Source: Nannochloris sp. 'desiccata' | Lineage: Eukaryota > Chlorophyta > Trebouxiophyceae > Chlorellales > Chlorellaceae | Length of the DNA stretch: 64,000 bases | Assembly (NCBI GenBank): GCA_019044685.2 | Contig: JAGTXX020000009.1 | Coordinates: 744,001 to 808,000 of the forward strand | Direction of reading: 5' to 3' | Shown: positions 9,353 through 19,521 of the stretch, in pieces | Layout: the number at the start of each line of letters is the position of its first letter | How positions within the stretch are numbered: the first letter of the stretch is position 1 | The notes under the pieces: generated by a model | What the model saw: only the letters and a program-made list of their open reading frames with translations | Databases searched by the model: none | What the model was told of the DNA's origin: nothing | Position numbers and translations under genes: made by a program

Positions 9353-11253
9353 ATGTTAAAAGCGCATAGGGGCCGTCGACCTCCGCCTTCTAGAGTGCGT
9401 AATTCATGTTCTCTTTGGCAAATTATCGTCACTTCTCTAGCCATTGGTATTTTTGGTAAGACTAATGACATATGATGTATCTTGTAGCTATTGTAGTTAT
9501 CGAATTTATATAATGAATTAACGGCTTAAACGGGCATATTTTTATTATTGATCATTTCATTTTTCATTCATTTCCTGAAACAGTGGTACATAAATTTACT
9601 AGCACATTGTCACCCATTAGCGCAAAAAGGACAACAGAATACTCATTTGATGGCTCTCTAGAGTTCAAAATCGACACTAACGCAACTGGCAAAACAACAT
9701 CTTCCTCAACTGAATCAACCATCATCACCCCGACAGTCCGCAGCCCGCCACCACCATCTCCTCCTCCATCACCCCCACCTCCAATGAACCCTTGCAAAAT
9801 ATATATCGTAGACCCATCAGAAGAACTCGCTCCAGAGCTCGGTCTCCCCAAATGCAAACTTAGTGAAGCGTGGCCATTTGATCAACCAGGCCAAGGCGTC
9901 GATGGCCTAGACCAAACTCCCCACTGGGCTGCTCGTCACGCAGCTGGCCACTGGGTCGCAGAAGCCATTCGGCATAGCTCATATTACACGAACGACATCA
10001 AATCTGCTGATTTGTGGTACGTAAACACCCATTGTTACGCTCTATGGCACGAATCTCTATGGCACTATGCTCAACAAAATGATAGTGACTTTAATGCGTT
10101 TAATCCGATTTCAACGACAATCTCCCGCCTTGCTGTTGACGGTATCATGGCTATGAAGTATTTCACCCGAACAGCAGGGCGGAGGTATATTATTTCAAGG
10201 CCAACAGCGGGATCCCCACCTGGCGGCTTGATGGACACCTGCGCTCGACTAAAAAGATCCTTTTTATTAGGATCAGAACGAGCTGTATTTTGTGATAATA
10301 ATAGAGACAGGGCAGCCCATGGGGATTCTATGATACTGCCTTTGGTTGTGATAGAAGGTGGAATAGTTAATGTGACCATGTCAATTAAGAAAGGACCAAC
10401 AAGGACTAAATTTTTGTACCAACGAAGTCGATGTCCGGTACTACTACCAATAGAAGGTACCAATAAAGCAGCAGATAAATTAGAAGAGAAAGCTACTCAG
10501 TTGTATACTCAAGATGATGATGCAGAAGAGTTAAAGCACGGTGCATCGTTAGCTGGAGTTCCTTCCACTTTAGGGCAGAGATTTCTCGCTGCTATGCACG
10601 CTGAGCTCGGAAACAATAACACCAAAAACAAAAATAATAAGCTTCTGAAAGACGTGGACGTTAGTTGTATAGAAGATGATGACCCGAAACAATCTGAAAT
10701 CATCCATGCAATGCGGAGAGCGATCTTTTGTCCTGTCCTAGCCTCAGGCTCCCAAGCTTCAAGAGCTCTCCCTGCGGCCACCCTCACAGGATGCATCCCC
10801 GTCTTTTTTGGCCCACCATTTCACGCTTTACCCTTTGCAGGCGACATAGATTACCGTAACATTGCTGTGTTTTTTAATATCACTGAATCTGGGAAAGAAC
10901 CAGCGCCAGCGACTGAAGAAGAAAGACTGAGGCCAAAGGCTCCCGGAGATTTAGAGCCAAATGCAGGAGTGCTACATAGTATAATAGAGGTGCCAACATT
11001 CACAGCAGCAGTGGAATATTTACGTACTATTCCAAAAGGTCGTATAGATTCGATGCAGAGTGTCTTGGACAAAGAGAGATTTAAATTTTATTACCCACCT
11101 CTTCGCGGGAAGAAAGTATCGGGAGCCGGTGAGATTATGTTGCGGAAAATGTGTGAGTATGCAACGAAATTGAATGTGACGATTGCAGCAGCGCAGGCAG
11201 ATAGGGCAGAGAGGATGGATAAGTTGCCTAAACTGCATGATGTAGTGGGCTAG
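9353..11253 (+). CDS. Exostosin-like (GT47) glycosyltransferase, type II membrane protein
   Basis: Exon 1 (9353-9455) and exon 2 (9584-11253) join inside a Val codon (GTAAGA...AAACAG intron), giving 590 residues. The short basic N-terminus is followed by a signal anchor (about 21-36, SLWQIIVTSLAIGIFVV), typical of Golgi type II enzymes. A stem ends in a proline run (SPPPPSPPPSPPPP, about residues 86-100). The catalytic region shows GT47 features: SADLWYVNTHCYALW, RRYIISRP, then RRAIFCPVLASGSQASRALP and GCIPVFFGPP. The last pair is the nucleotide-sugar-binding segment of exostosins. The family acts on cell-wall or extracellular polysaccharides in the Golgi. Donor and acceptor cannot be told from the sequence. 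Several N-glycosylation sequons are present. Confidence 0.82.
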
Positions 11254-11275
11254 GATAGATGGAGCACCAACACCA

Positions 11276-11309
11276 TTTATTTACTTACTTATTTATTTAT
11301 TTATTTATT
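11276..11309. repeat. TTTA/TTAC simple repeat
   Basis: A short tetranucleotide repeat (mainly ATTT units) just after the GT47 stop codon, within the convergent spacer 11254-11573 shared with the CDC6 gene. No coding signal. Confidence 0.7.
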
Positions 11310-11573
11310 CTCCTGACATGAACTCGCCAAAAAAAATTTGCAAATTTATATTTTTTTATCACTTGTTATTTATTAAGTCTATTACCTCTAATTTTATTGT
11401 TCCAGTTTACGTGTCAATGGTTACAGATGTATATTTAGTATTAGTTTTAAAATAAATTATCATAAATAGTCAAAGTCAATGAGAAGAAAGTTTTGTCAAA
11501 ACAGAAATGGAAGTCAGTCAACATGAACAATCCAACAACGATTAGTTTACGACGTGTATTTAGAACACTAATT

Positions 11574-14500
11574 TCAAGCACCCACGACATCTTTCAATAC
11601 AGGCACATCAGCCAACGCCATCAAGACATCATCTTCAGCAATCTGCAACCCAACACGTTGCAAAGGCCCTTTCCCAGCACCTCCCTTCAGTTCAACCAGC
11701 CCCTGTGTACCCAACATATCAATGGCAACGTTAAACTCAACCTGACTATACGCAGTGACACCGACACGTTTGCAAAGACCAGCGTGGGCTGCTCTAAGAT
11801 CGCCAACAGTGAGTTCCTTTGAGCTGGCGATGATGTTACTACTACGACGGCGATGAGCATCTGCAAAAGAGTTTCTAGCCACCTTCGGTTTCTTAGCAGT
11901 ACCAGGGCTAGGACCATTAGAAATAAGGACATTCGCTGTAGGTCCAGGACCGCCAGTGACTTCAAGAAGAGGTTGAGCAATGGCAGCAGTTCCGATAAAC
12001 CGAGCAGCTGCTGACGCGCCACCAAGACCAGGAGCAGTGGGCACCTTCACTGCCAGGCCTCTGCTACCCATTTTTTCACCAAGAAGTTTTGCTACGGTAG
12101 CCATGAGGAGTTGTTGAGGAACAGGGAGTTTACGGATTGCAGCCACGCTATCGTTACTAGCACCGATGCCACCAGTCACTTGAGCCAGTGCTGCAGCCAT
12201 GTGCCTCATTCCTACCATCACCGCGCTAGCTGGCTGGCTAGTAGTAGTAGCAGCGTTATTTTGAGCGGTGTTTTGATCGGTGGCACCTACTGCTGGTGAT
12301 GCTGCTGCTTTCTTTTGTTCGTCAGTTGCAACGACAGAGATGGCACGAGCACAGGCTTCAAGAGCTCTTCTCATATCTCCACTACCATTGGCAATCTTGC
12401 GAGCACAGAATTGGATAGTCTTGGGGTCGAAAACGGGGCCAGGAAGACGGGAAAGGCGTTGGGTAATGACATCTGCGACCTGGCTACTAAGATACGCCGG
12501 GAAGATCTCGTGTGCGGGGCGCAAATTGTGACGCTGCAGGAGAAAAGAAAGGAGGAAAAGAAGAGGGCCGGTGAGTTTTATTTACTAGGAGGGGAAAATT
12601 GTTTTATAAAAGGGGGAAATAGATAAATAAGAACACATCTTGCTACTAATACTATGTCCTCACATGTAAAGATCCGCCCGGGCGCATTAATTGCTGTACC
12701 AAATCAATACTATTTGCAATACCAATAAGAATTAATCGGGACCGAGGTGCATGAGCTAAAGCAAACAGCTCTCCTACAAGCACATCACCACGAGGACCAG
12801 TAAGCAAGCCATCTAATTCATCAAGAACAGCGACAATCATACCACGACCATCTCCGACAAGAGCAGCAGTGCTCGTATCATTGTGGGCAACCGCACCAGT
12901 GGCAGCACCACAAACGCTGGACTCTCTTCCACCTTTCCTTCGGCTCCCACGTGAAGCCACAGAGTGAGTTACAGTAGGCATAGGCTGTAAGACAATTCGA
13001 CGTAACAATTCCTGAGGCGTCATAGGAGTCTTTCCAGTACCACCACCGACTAAGGAGCTGCCACCCAGAGAGCTCCCTCTACGACGATGAGCAACCACTT
13101 CGGCTGCTCCTTCATCGGGCACCTGGACTAAAGGATCAATCTCTTTCCCCTCTACTTGACGACATGCAGTATGGTATCCAGCAAGGATACGCTCTACAGC
13201 TTGTTTCGGCTCGGAGAAACGCATGCAATTGACTGCAATCAAGGCAGGTGGCAGTATTGAACCGCCCTTTTGTTGAAGAGAGGAGCTAGTTGCTGCTGTT
13301 TGAGAGAGATGACGGCCACAGCGACGGACTAATTCTAATGCAGTAAGAGATTTTCCAGTACCAGGTAAGCCAGAAATGTAAAGAGAGCCTCCTTGAGCTG
13401 TTTGTAAGCGATCTGCAAGCCAATCGTCGATATTGTTAATTTGCCGCTCTCTACAAAGAGGGAGTTCTTGGCCAGGAATAGAGGCAGAGCTGACGTGGAG
13501 GGCAGCTTGTGCTTGAGAGACTTTAAAAGGGTCTAAAGGATTCCACCAAGAAGCGTCTTTCTTTTGTTCTTCTGCTTGGTCTTTTTCACCAGCTCCTTGT
13601 TGCTGCTGTTGAGCTTTCTCTTGGCGAGAAGAAGAAGCCTTGGGAGGAGAAGCAGCTGCTTTACCCTTCAAAGGAGAGAGAATCTTTTTCTTTCCTTTCT
13701 CATGATGTGTTTCCTTTGCAGCAACTGGGGCTGCCACGATCTCTGGCTGCTCAATCTCCATCGGACCAGGCTCCTGCTCCTTAGCAGGAGCGGCGGCAGC
13801 GGTAACAGCGGTATTAACTGGCTTTCTACCTCTCTTCTTCTCGGTGCTAGATGGCTCTCTGTTTAAAGAAACTTCCTTTGGCTCAATATCTTCAATAGGG
13901 TCCAGGCCTAGGCGTCTAGCAGAAACTCTTCGAACGGCAGCACCATCTTCTTTTTGTTGGACGGTGACCTTCTTTGTCTCTAGTTGCTGTTTCTTCATCG
14001 ACTGCGCAGGTAACTGTGCAGAGACAGTTCCTTCACTTTTACGAGGGCAATTTGCACGGTCAGCAGCCTCTATTGGTTTCTCTACATTGGCACCAGCAGC
14101 CGCGGCCTTCTCCCTGCATCTCCTGCAACCTTTGGGGGTAAACCTACATTTAGAGCAGCCTAATTTGATCTCAGAAGAGTTAATTTTAGGCACAGCAAGA
14201 AGTGCAGCAGTTCTTTGGACTAGTTTTGGCGCTGTTGTTGCAGGGCCGTGAGCAACAGTTGTTGTAGCAGTCATCATCTTTTTTTCAAGTAGAAGAATGG
14301 ACTCCTCAAGACGTTTAGGCAACTTCTGAGCTCTACGGGGGCGCTCTGCATCTTTTAGTACAACATCTTCGTTGACGCTAGGAACAGCAGGTGCTGCGGT
14401 ATTACGAGGAGGAGCTCCTGCTTGCTTGGCTGCTGTAAGGCGAGCGGTCTTGGAGAGGTGTTGAGGGACTTTTTTCACTGGCACATGAATGGGCTCATCA

Positions 14501-14787
14501 ACCTTCATTGATAAGCGTTTGGATACTCTAATTGGCAGGACTTCTAAATTAGGCTCAGGAGCTGCGTTGTTCGCTTGTCTAGTGGGGCGATCGAGGCCAA
14601 CAAGAGGTTCGATCACCGCAGCAGGAGGGGATTCAGCGGTATCCTGCAAGGCAGCATGCTTACGTTTATGTCTTAGAGACACAGACCCATCAAGTGTTTG
14701 CGTCTCTCTGTTAGGAGAGGTGGCTTCCTCGCCGATCGGGTCTGTGAGGCAAATGGCAAAGCTCGACGAGGGCACTGTTGTCGCCAT
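11574..14787 (-). CDS. CDC6: CDC6-type replication licensing ATPase
   Basis: Exon 1 (14787-12664) and exon 2 (12533-11574) join in phase 0 (GTGAGG...CTGCAG), giving 1,027 residues. Residues 1-430 are basic and disordered, with several SP/TP sites suited to CDK control and a four-cysteine cluster at 211-224. The AAA+ core starts about 437. Walker A is GLPGTGKS at 473-480, Walker B is VLDELD at 654-659 and sensor 1 is LIGIAN at 687-692. A winged-helix domain closes the protein (VTAYSQVEFNVAIDMLGTQG). CDC6 acts with ORC and CDT1 to load MCM2-7 at origins. ORC1 is the alternative, but no BAH domain is present. The protein is longer than typical CDC6 because of the N-terminus and a roughly 170-residue Walker A-B spacing. 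Confidence 0.85.
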
Positions 14788-15267
14788 CGTTGCGCCTGTA
14801 TAAAATATTTAAGTAGTTGCGATTATATTTATGTGCCCAGAATGACGTTGCAATATGGAAAAAGTATTAATTGTTTAAATCATTTTAAATTGCAGCTACC
14901 CATTTGCATATTCTTGCTTACCTGCCGTCCTACAATTCTAAAATCTATTATATGGTTTAATTCAACTATGTGTCTTAATTATAACTAATATTGTGCCCCC
15001 ATCAAAATGCAATTTTGAATTTCATAAGTGAGCTTCAGTTCCATTTTGAATTCTGAAATGGAAGAAAGAAATCCAAGCCTTTGTTTGAAACCTCAGTTCA
15101 GTCCTTGAAGCTCCAGATACTGCCTCTCTTTGCTGGCCCACCAGCTCACTTTACTCTACTGTCGCCTTGGCACATCCGAATGATTAAATGAACAATGAAA
15201 TGAACAGAATAACAACAATTAATGCGTTCTAATCAACTAGAGAAACATACAAATTAATAGTTTTTTT
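14788..15267. other. Intergenic between CDC6 promoter and a coiled-coil gene
   Basis: No exon is supported. It should contain the CDC6 promoter (the gene reads leftward from 14787) and the 3' UTR of the next minus-strand gene. A 25-bp near-perfect palindrome centred on GAATTC lies at 15039-15063. Confidence 0.4.
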
Positions 15268-17223
15268 CTAAGGCAAAAGATCCGACCGTCCAGTCACTCT
15301 TTTCAACTCGGCCTTTAATTTCTTCACTTCTAACTGCGCTGCCTCAACAGCTTCCACTGCCCTATCCTCTACAGTCTCCACCAATAAAGCTGCCTCTGCG
15401 CGGATCTCATAAGACCGTTGCTTTGCTTCTTTAGCTGCCTCCTGAGCGGCAGCGGCAGCAGCGTCCGCCTCATTTAGTCTTTTGCTAACCTCATCATCGC
15501 TAAGCCCTAAAGGGCCCATTTCAATAGTACTACCACCATGTATAGAAGAAGCAGTAGAATCGCCTCCGTTTGTCTCCTGACTAGTAGGCTCTACTTTCTT
15601 CTTCGGGCGGCCACGGCGCTTAGGTGCTGGCGCAGCCTCAGAAGAGTCTACTGGGGGTAAAGCATTTTGCAAGGCTAATTTCGCTTCTAGCTCCGCTGCT
15701 GCATTTTTAGCAAGCTGCAACTCCATTTTCAATGATTCATTGGCTTCCACTTGCTTTTCAAGCTCTGCCATGAGCTCTAATTCCTTGTGTAAAGCTTCTT
15801 TGGCATCCTTTGCCGCCAGGTTGGCGTCAGTTTCAAGCTCAGCTAACTGTTTCTTTAATTCTGTCTGAGCTGCATTTGCAGCAGATATTTCACCCTGTGA
15901 GGCAGTTAATTCCGTAACGAGATGTTTTAGCTGTGATTCAGAGCTTTCTAAGGCCTTTTCAGCAGCGATTCGGAGCATTTTTTCTTCTTTCAAAGCGTCT
16001 TTAGCCTCTTCAACATCGCTAGTCAACTCCCTTCTTTCAGCCAATAACTTGCGAGCATCCTCTACAGCAGCTGCCCTAGCAGCTTCAATGGTCGACAATT
16101 TCTCCCGTTCCATACGAACCAATGATTTGGCTGCTTCTGCGTCTTCGTGAGTTGCTTCTAAAGTATTTTTCAACTGAGCAACCATTGCTTGCTCCGTGTC
16201 CAGCCGCTTCAACAATTCGTTTTGATCCTTAAAAGAAGCTTCAATTTGAGCATCTCTAGAGGATAATTGATCCTCTACTGCTGCAGAATGTTGCTTTGTT
16301 TTCTCAAGCTCAGTTTTAAGGGACTCTAACTCTTGGCGGGCAGTTGTTAATTCACTTTCAGTGCGCAGTTTAGCTGTATTTGCGGTTTCAGCGGCAGAAA
16401 CAGCATCACTGGCAGCACGCTCAGCATCAATTACTTTAAACTTGAGCTTTTCACGCTCCATACGTCCCTTTTTGAGCTCTTCATCACGTGCAGCGTTCTT
16501 TGCAGCAGCTTGCTCCATCTGAACTACTTTCTCTTCAGCAGCGGTAGCCTTGGCCACCGCAGCAGTAAGCTCTTTATTTACACTAGCTGCCATCTCCTGG
16601 GCGCGTTTGAGATCAGATTGCGCAGAAGATTCTGCCATTGTTTGGCGTTCAAGAACTGCTGTTTTGGCTTTCAAAGAGCGCTCCAATTCATTGATTTTCG
16701 CTTCGGCATGTTTCAGATTGGAGGCGACCTCGTCTCTTTTAAGGACAGCTTCTTTCTTTTCAGATTCGAGTTTGGCAAGAGCCTCCGCGGCCTCGTCTCG
16801 AGCTCGCGTGTCGTCTACTTTGGCAGGATCAGGTGTAGAAGGAGTAGGAGGAGCTTCTGGAGTCGCAGCAGCAGGAGTGCTGCTGGTTATATTGCTGCTG
16901 TTCTCAGAACTGCTGGCCGCTTGCTGCATGAACACAGCTGTGACGCCTGCTCCAACGATCATTCCACCAATAGCTAACCCAGCCATAGCACCATCGAATG
17001 CAGAAGCAGTTTCAGCAGCGGCGATAGCGGGGGAGGAGTGAACAAGTGCACCGAGTCCAGCCGTGGCAGCGGCAGCAATTGAGCTTGATGATCGCTGAGC
17101 ACGAGAGTTCTCAGCGCAAGCTACAGTGGTTATTTTCTTGCTGATGGAGTTGCGTGCATGTGTAATCCTGCTGCTGGGCAGCTTAGAGCTGCTTGAAGGA
17201 CATAATTTTACTGAACCAACCAT
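15268..17223 (-). CDS. Plastid-targeted, membrane-anchored coiled-coil protein with an AT-hook (MFP1-like)
   Basis: A single exon from ATG 17223 to TAA encodes 651 residues. The frame is open further upstream but has no earlier ATG. The first 60 residues are Ser/Ala/Arg-rich like a transit peptide. A run of small hydrophobic residues (SIAAAATAGLGALVHSSPAI) follows and then a membrane segment at about 78-99 (GAMAGLAIGGMIVGAGVTAV). Residues 130-500 are almost continuous coiled coil (Glu/Lys/Ala heptads). At about 508-518 sits KRRGRPKKKV, an AT-hook with the RGRP core for the AT minor groove, and a second coiled coil ends the protein. This layout resembles MFP1, which tethers plastid nucleoids to thylakoids. 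The MFP1 comparison is by architecture only. Confidence 0.62.
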   Translation of the reverse strand: MVGSVKLCPSSSSKLPSSRITHARNSISKKITTVACAENSRAQRSSSSIAAAATAGLGALVHSSPAIAAAETASAFDGAMAGLAIGGMIVGAGVTAVFMQQAASSSENSSNITSSTPAAATPEAPPTPSTPDPAKVDDTRARDEAAEALAKLESEKKEAVLKRDEVASNLKHAEAKINELERSLKAKTAVLERQTMAESSAQSDLKRAQEMAASVNKELTAAVAKATAAEEKVVQMEQAAAKNAARDEELKKGRMEREKLKFKVIDAERAASDAVSAAETANTAKLRTESELTTARQELESLKTELEKTKQHSAAVEDQLSSRDAQIEASFKDQNELLKRLDTEQAMVAQLKNTLEATHEDAEAAKSLVRMEREKLSTIEAARAAAVEDARKLLAERRELTSDVEEAKDALKEEKMLRIAAEKALESSESQLKHLVTELTASQGEISAANAAQTELKKQLAELETDANLAAKDAKEALHKELELMAELEKQVEANESLKMELQLAKNAAAELEAKLALQNALPPVDSSEAAPAPKRRGRPKKKVEPTSQETNGGDSTASSIHGGSTIEMGPLGLSDDEVSKRLNEADAAAAAAQEAAKEAKQRSYEIRAEAALLVETVEDRAVEAVEAAQLEVKKLKAELKRVTGRSDLLP

Positions 17224-17494
17224 CTTACTTTTAGATGGGATATGTGTGCGAACTTTTGAAAACAGTGCCCTATCTCGGTAGCAAATTCCAAATTTGACCA
17301 CCCAAATAAATAAAAATACATCTAGCCCCCTTTTATTGCCATATTTTCTAGCCTTGCAAACGCCTTTCTGCTGTGGCTCTCAATCTTCATCCTTAAAAAT
17401 GGAACTTCCTCGTCTCAACTTCTAAGTAACCAGAAACAAATACCTTACAACTCTATATGATCAAAACGTCAATTTCTCTCTAAACAACAATGTT

Positions 17495-18607
17495 TCATCT
17501 CTTTCCTGCCATCACAGCTTCCAAAACAGCAGAGAAATCAGCATCCCCAAGCCCCTTTACCATTGCCTTTTCAAACTCGCCATTTGCTGCCACCGCTGTT
17601 GGAACCTGCAACCCAACCTCTTGCGCCAACTCCAACGCATACTTCAAGTCTTTTTGCTGATGTTTTAACGGAAACGCAGGAGTCATATACTTTCCTTCGA
17701 CCATTGCTGCCCCTTTTAAGGCAAACATAGGACACGCCATCGCGCCCAGATTTAGTACATCAACAACATCTTTTTTATCTAGCCCTGATGACTCAGCCAA
17801 CGTCAACCCTTCCGCTAATGCAGCCATCATACTTCCCATTACCATATTTGCTACTAACTTCATACGTGCCCCTGCACCGACTTCACCAAGGAAGAAAGAA
17901 GCCTTGCCCATGACATCTAACAATGGAGCCGATGCAGAAAATAATTCCTCGTCTCCTCCAGTCAAAAAGATCAGCTGCCCTTGTTCTGCTGGGCCTTTTG
18001 AGCCTGATACGGGTGCTTCTAGGTATAATCCACCGTTGGAGCGGACTGCAGTCGCTACTTTGATGGCTGTAGCAGCATCAACAGTGGAAACATCGACATA
18101 CCCTTTACCTTCAGTCATCACCCCGGCGATGCCATCCTGACCTAATGCAACCTCTAAGCAAGCTTCACGATCAGAGAGCATGGCGAAGATGATATCAGAG
18201 TTCTTGACAACATCTGCAGGGGAGTTGGCGACAGCAGCGCCTCCTGCTGCCAGGTCATCGCATTTGCCTGGGGAACGGTTCCAGACAGTGAGAGAGTAGC
18301 CAGCATTTAAGAGGTTGAATGCCATGGCGTACCCCATGATGCCTAATCCCACGAATCCAATACGCGTGTCAGCAGGTTCAGCTGCACGCATGGCTGAGGT
18401 AATGGTCAGGTATTTGCCACGCTGGCGAGGTGAAGAGAGAGGACGAGAGCGAGCGGTGGGTAGGGATTGCAAGGGCGAGATAGTTTTGTTGACTGCATTG
18501 GGTGAAGTCCTTTGACCTGACCTCACTTGCGATACCAAATATTTCTGTGAATTGGCACCAAGGATGGTCCTTGCCATAGGTTTCATAGAATTGCAAATCT
18601 GCCTCAT
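17495..18607 (-). CDS. GLYR: Glyoxylate/succinic semialdehyde reductase (beta-hydroxyacid dehydrogenase)
   Basis: An intronless frame of 370 codons from ATG 18607. Residues 1-75 are rich in Ser, Arg and Gln with few acids, a likely plastid or mitochondrial transit peptide. The Rossmann motif IGFVGLGIMG lies at 83-92. The substrate-binding loop is APVSGSKGPAEQGQ at 198-211, and the catalytic lysine is K250 in GARMKLVANMVMG. The C-terminal helical domain includes PAFPLKHQQKDLKYALELA. GLYR enzymes use NADPH to reduce glyoxylate to glycolate and succinic semialdehyde to gamma-hydroxybutyrate, detoxifying leaked aldehydes. The presequence favours the organellar GLYR2 type. Another beta-hydroxyacid dehydrogenase is possible, but the substrate loop matches GLYR well. 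Confidence 0.87.
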   Translation of the reverse strand: MRQICNSMKPMARTILGANSQKYLVSQVRSGQRTSPNAVNKTISPLQSLPTARSRPLSSPRQRGKYLTITSAMRAAEPADTRIGFVGLGIMGYAMAFNLLNAGYSLTVWNRSPGKCDDLAAGGAAVANSPADVVKNSDIIFAMLSDREACLEVALGQDGIAGVMTEGKGYVDVSTVDAATAIKVATAVRSNGGLYLEAPVSGSKGPAEQGQLIFLTGGDEELFSASAPLLDVMGKASFFLGEVGAGARMKLVANMVMGSMMAALAEGLTLAESSGLDKKDVVDVLNLGAMACPMFALKGAAMVEGKYMTPAFPLKHQQKDLKYALELAQEVGLQVPTAVAANGEFEKAMVKGLGDADFSAVLEAVMAGKR

Positions 18608-18801
18608 CGCTAAAGATCGAAGGAATTTTGTGCTGGTAATGACCGATAACTGATTAAGATCGTGTTTTATATACTGTAAGCAATGTAGAATTTTGATTAA
18701 ATCAATCCAATTGTAGGATTAAGAAGAAACTCCAATGCCAAGGTTCAATACCATTACACCACTGGCCCAGTGGCAAGTGATTTTAACAACAATTAACAGG
18801 G

Positions 18802-19092
18802 TTGCTGTTACTGGAGCATGATTACTGTTTATTTAACAATGAAAATATAGAGGCGAACGGCTGCATTCATACCTTAGTGAGTACATCTGATGGGCAGGTA
18901 CTTGTATTACATACGGGAGCAACACTAGCCAGAGCGGAGAAGGCAGCGGCGGTAATGTTATGCACTGCCGGTCGTTTTCAGCTGACCGCCCCTAGTTTTT
19001 CATCTTTACTTTGTGGTCGGATTGCTGATAATAGATGTGCTATTTACGTTGGATGTCGTCATGGTCATCTTTATTGTCTGCTCATCCCGTAG
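18802..19092 (+). pseudogene. Orphan C-terminal fragment of an AASDH-like PQQ beta-propeller
   Basis: An open stretch without an ATG at its 5' end encodes about 96 residues ending at TAG. Two beta-propeller blades are visible: GCIHTLVSTSDGQVLVLHTG and then FSSLLCGRIADNR followed by AIYVGCRHGHLYCLLIP. The closing 'IYVGCRxxHLYCL' pattern matches the C-terminal PQQ-like repeats of 2-aminoadipate-6-semialdehyde dehydrogenase (AASDH/ACSF4) proteins. None of the adenylation domain or the rest of the propeller lies nearby: the GLYR gene starts 195 bp away on the other strand. It is best read as a relic or transposed fragment. A CAG precedes the open frame, so it could also be a terminal exon of an unseen gene. 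Confidence 0.5.
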
Positions 19093-19199
19093 GTTAAAAT
19101 GTAATTGATGTCATTGGTCTGCAGACGCCGGCAAGGATTGGAGGATTCCAAGTAAACCCTAAAACGAAAACAAGATAACCAAAAGCGTAAAGCAAATCG

Positions 19200-19513
19200 C
19201 AGGGTCTCGATTAGCCGGAATTTTGGCATTTCAATGCTGGAAAAAATGCCTGGGGCAATTTTAAAAGAAAAAATGCCGGAAAAAAGATGCCGGTGGCGGT
19301 GCCAGCGGCAATGAAATGCCGGAAAAAGATGCCGGAAAATCACGATTTTACGAAAATAATGCCGTTTTCCCCCAAATTTGTGAGCAGATATGTAAAATAT
19401 ATGTAAACAACAGGTACTGACGCAGAGTCGGGAATTTCTCCGAGGAAAATAATGCCGGAAAAGGCAACGCTCAAGGCAAAAATGCCGGACTCAAAACCTT
19501 AATCGAGACCCTG
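19200..19513. mobile_element. hAT-type MITE (314 bp) with 14-bp TIRs and 8-bp TSD
   Basis: The element starts CAGGGTCTCGATTA (19200-19213) and ends with its exact reverse complement TAATCGAGACCCTG (19500-19513). Both ends are flanked by the same 8-bp direct repeat GCAAATCG (19192-19199 and 19514-19521). An 8-bp target duplication with terminal repeats starting CAGGG is diagnostic of the hAT superfamily. The inside is non-coding and made of many copies of an ATGCCGGAAAA-like unit, so it is a non-autonomous element that would need a transposase from elsewhere. The perfect TIRs and TSD suggest a fairly recent insertion. Confidence 0.88.
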
Positions 19514-19521
19514 GCAAATCG

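Noticed and set aside
12664..14787. ORC1 as the identity of the replication ATPase
   Set aside because: There is no BAH domain and the post-AAA region is CDC6-like, so CDC6 is preferred.
18745..18775. tRNA-like GGTTCAATACC box
   Set aside because: It resembles an internal B box, but no acceptor stem, anticodon arm or A box can be fitted around it.
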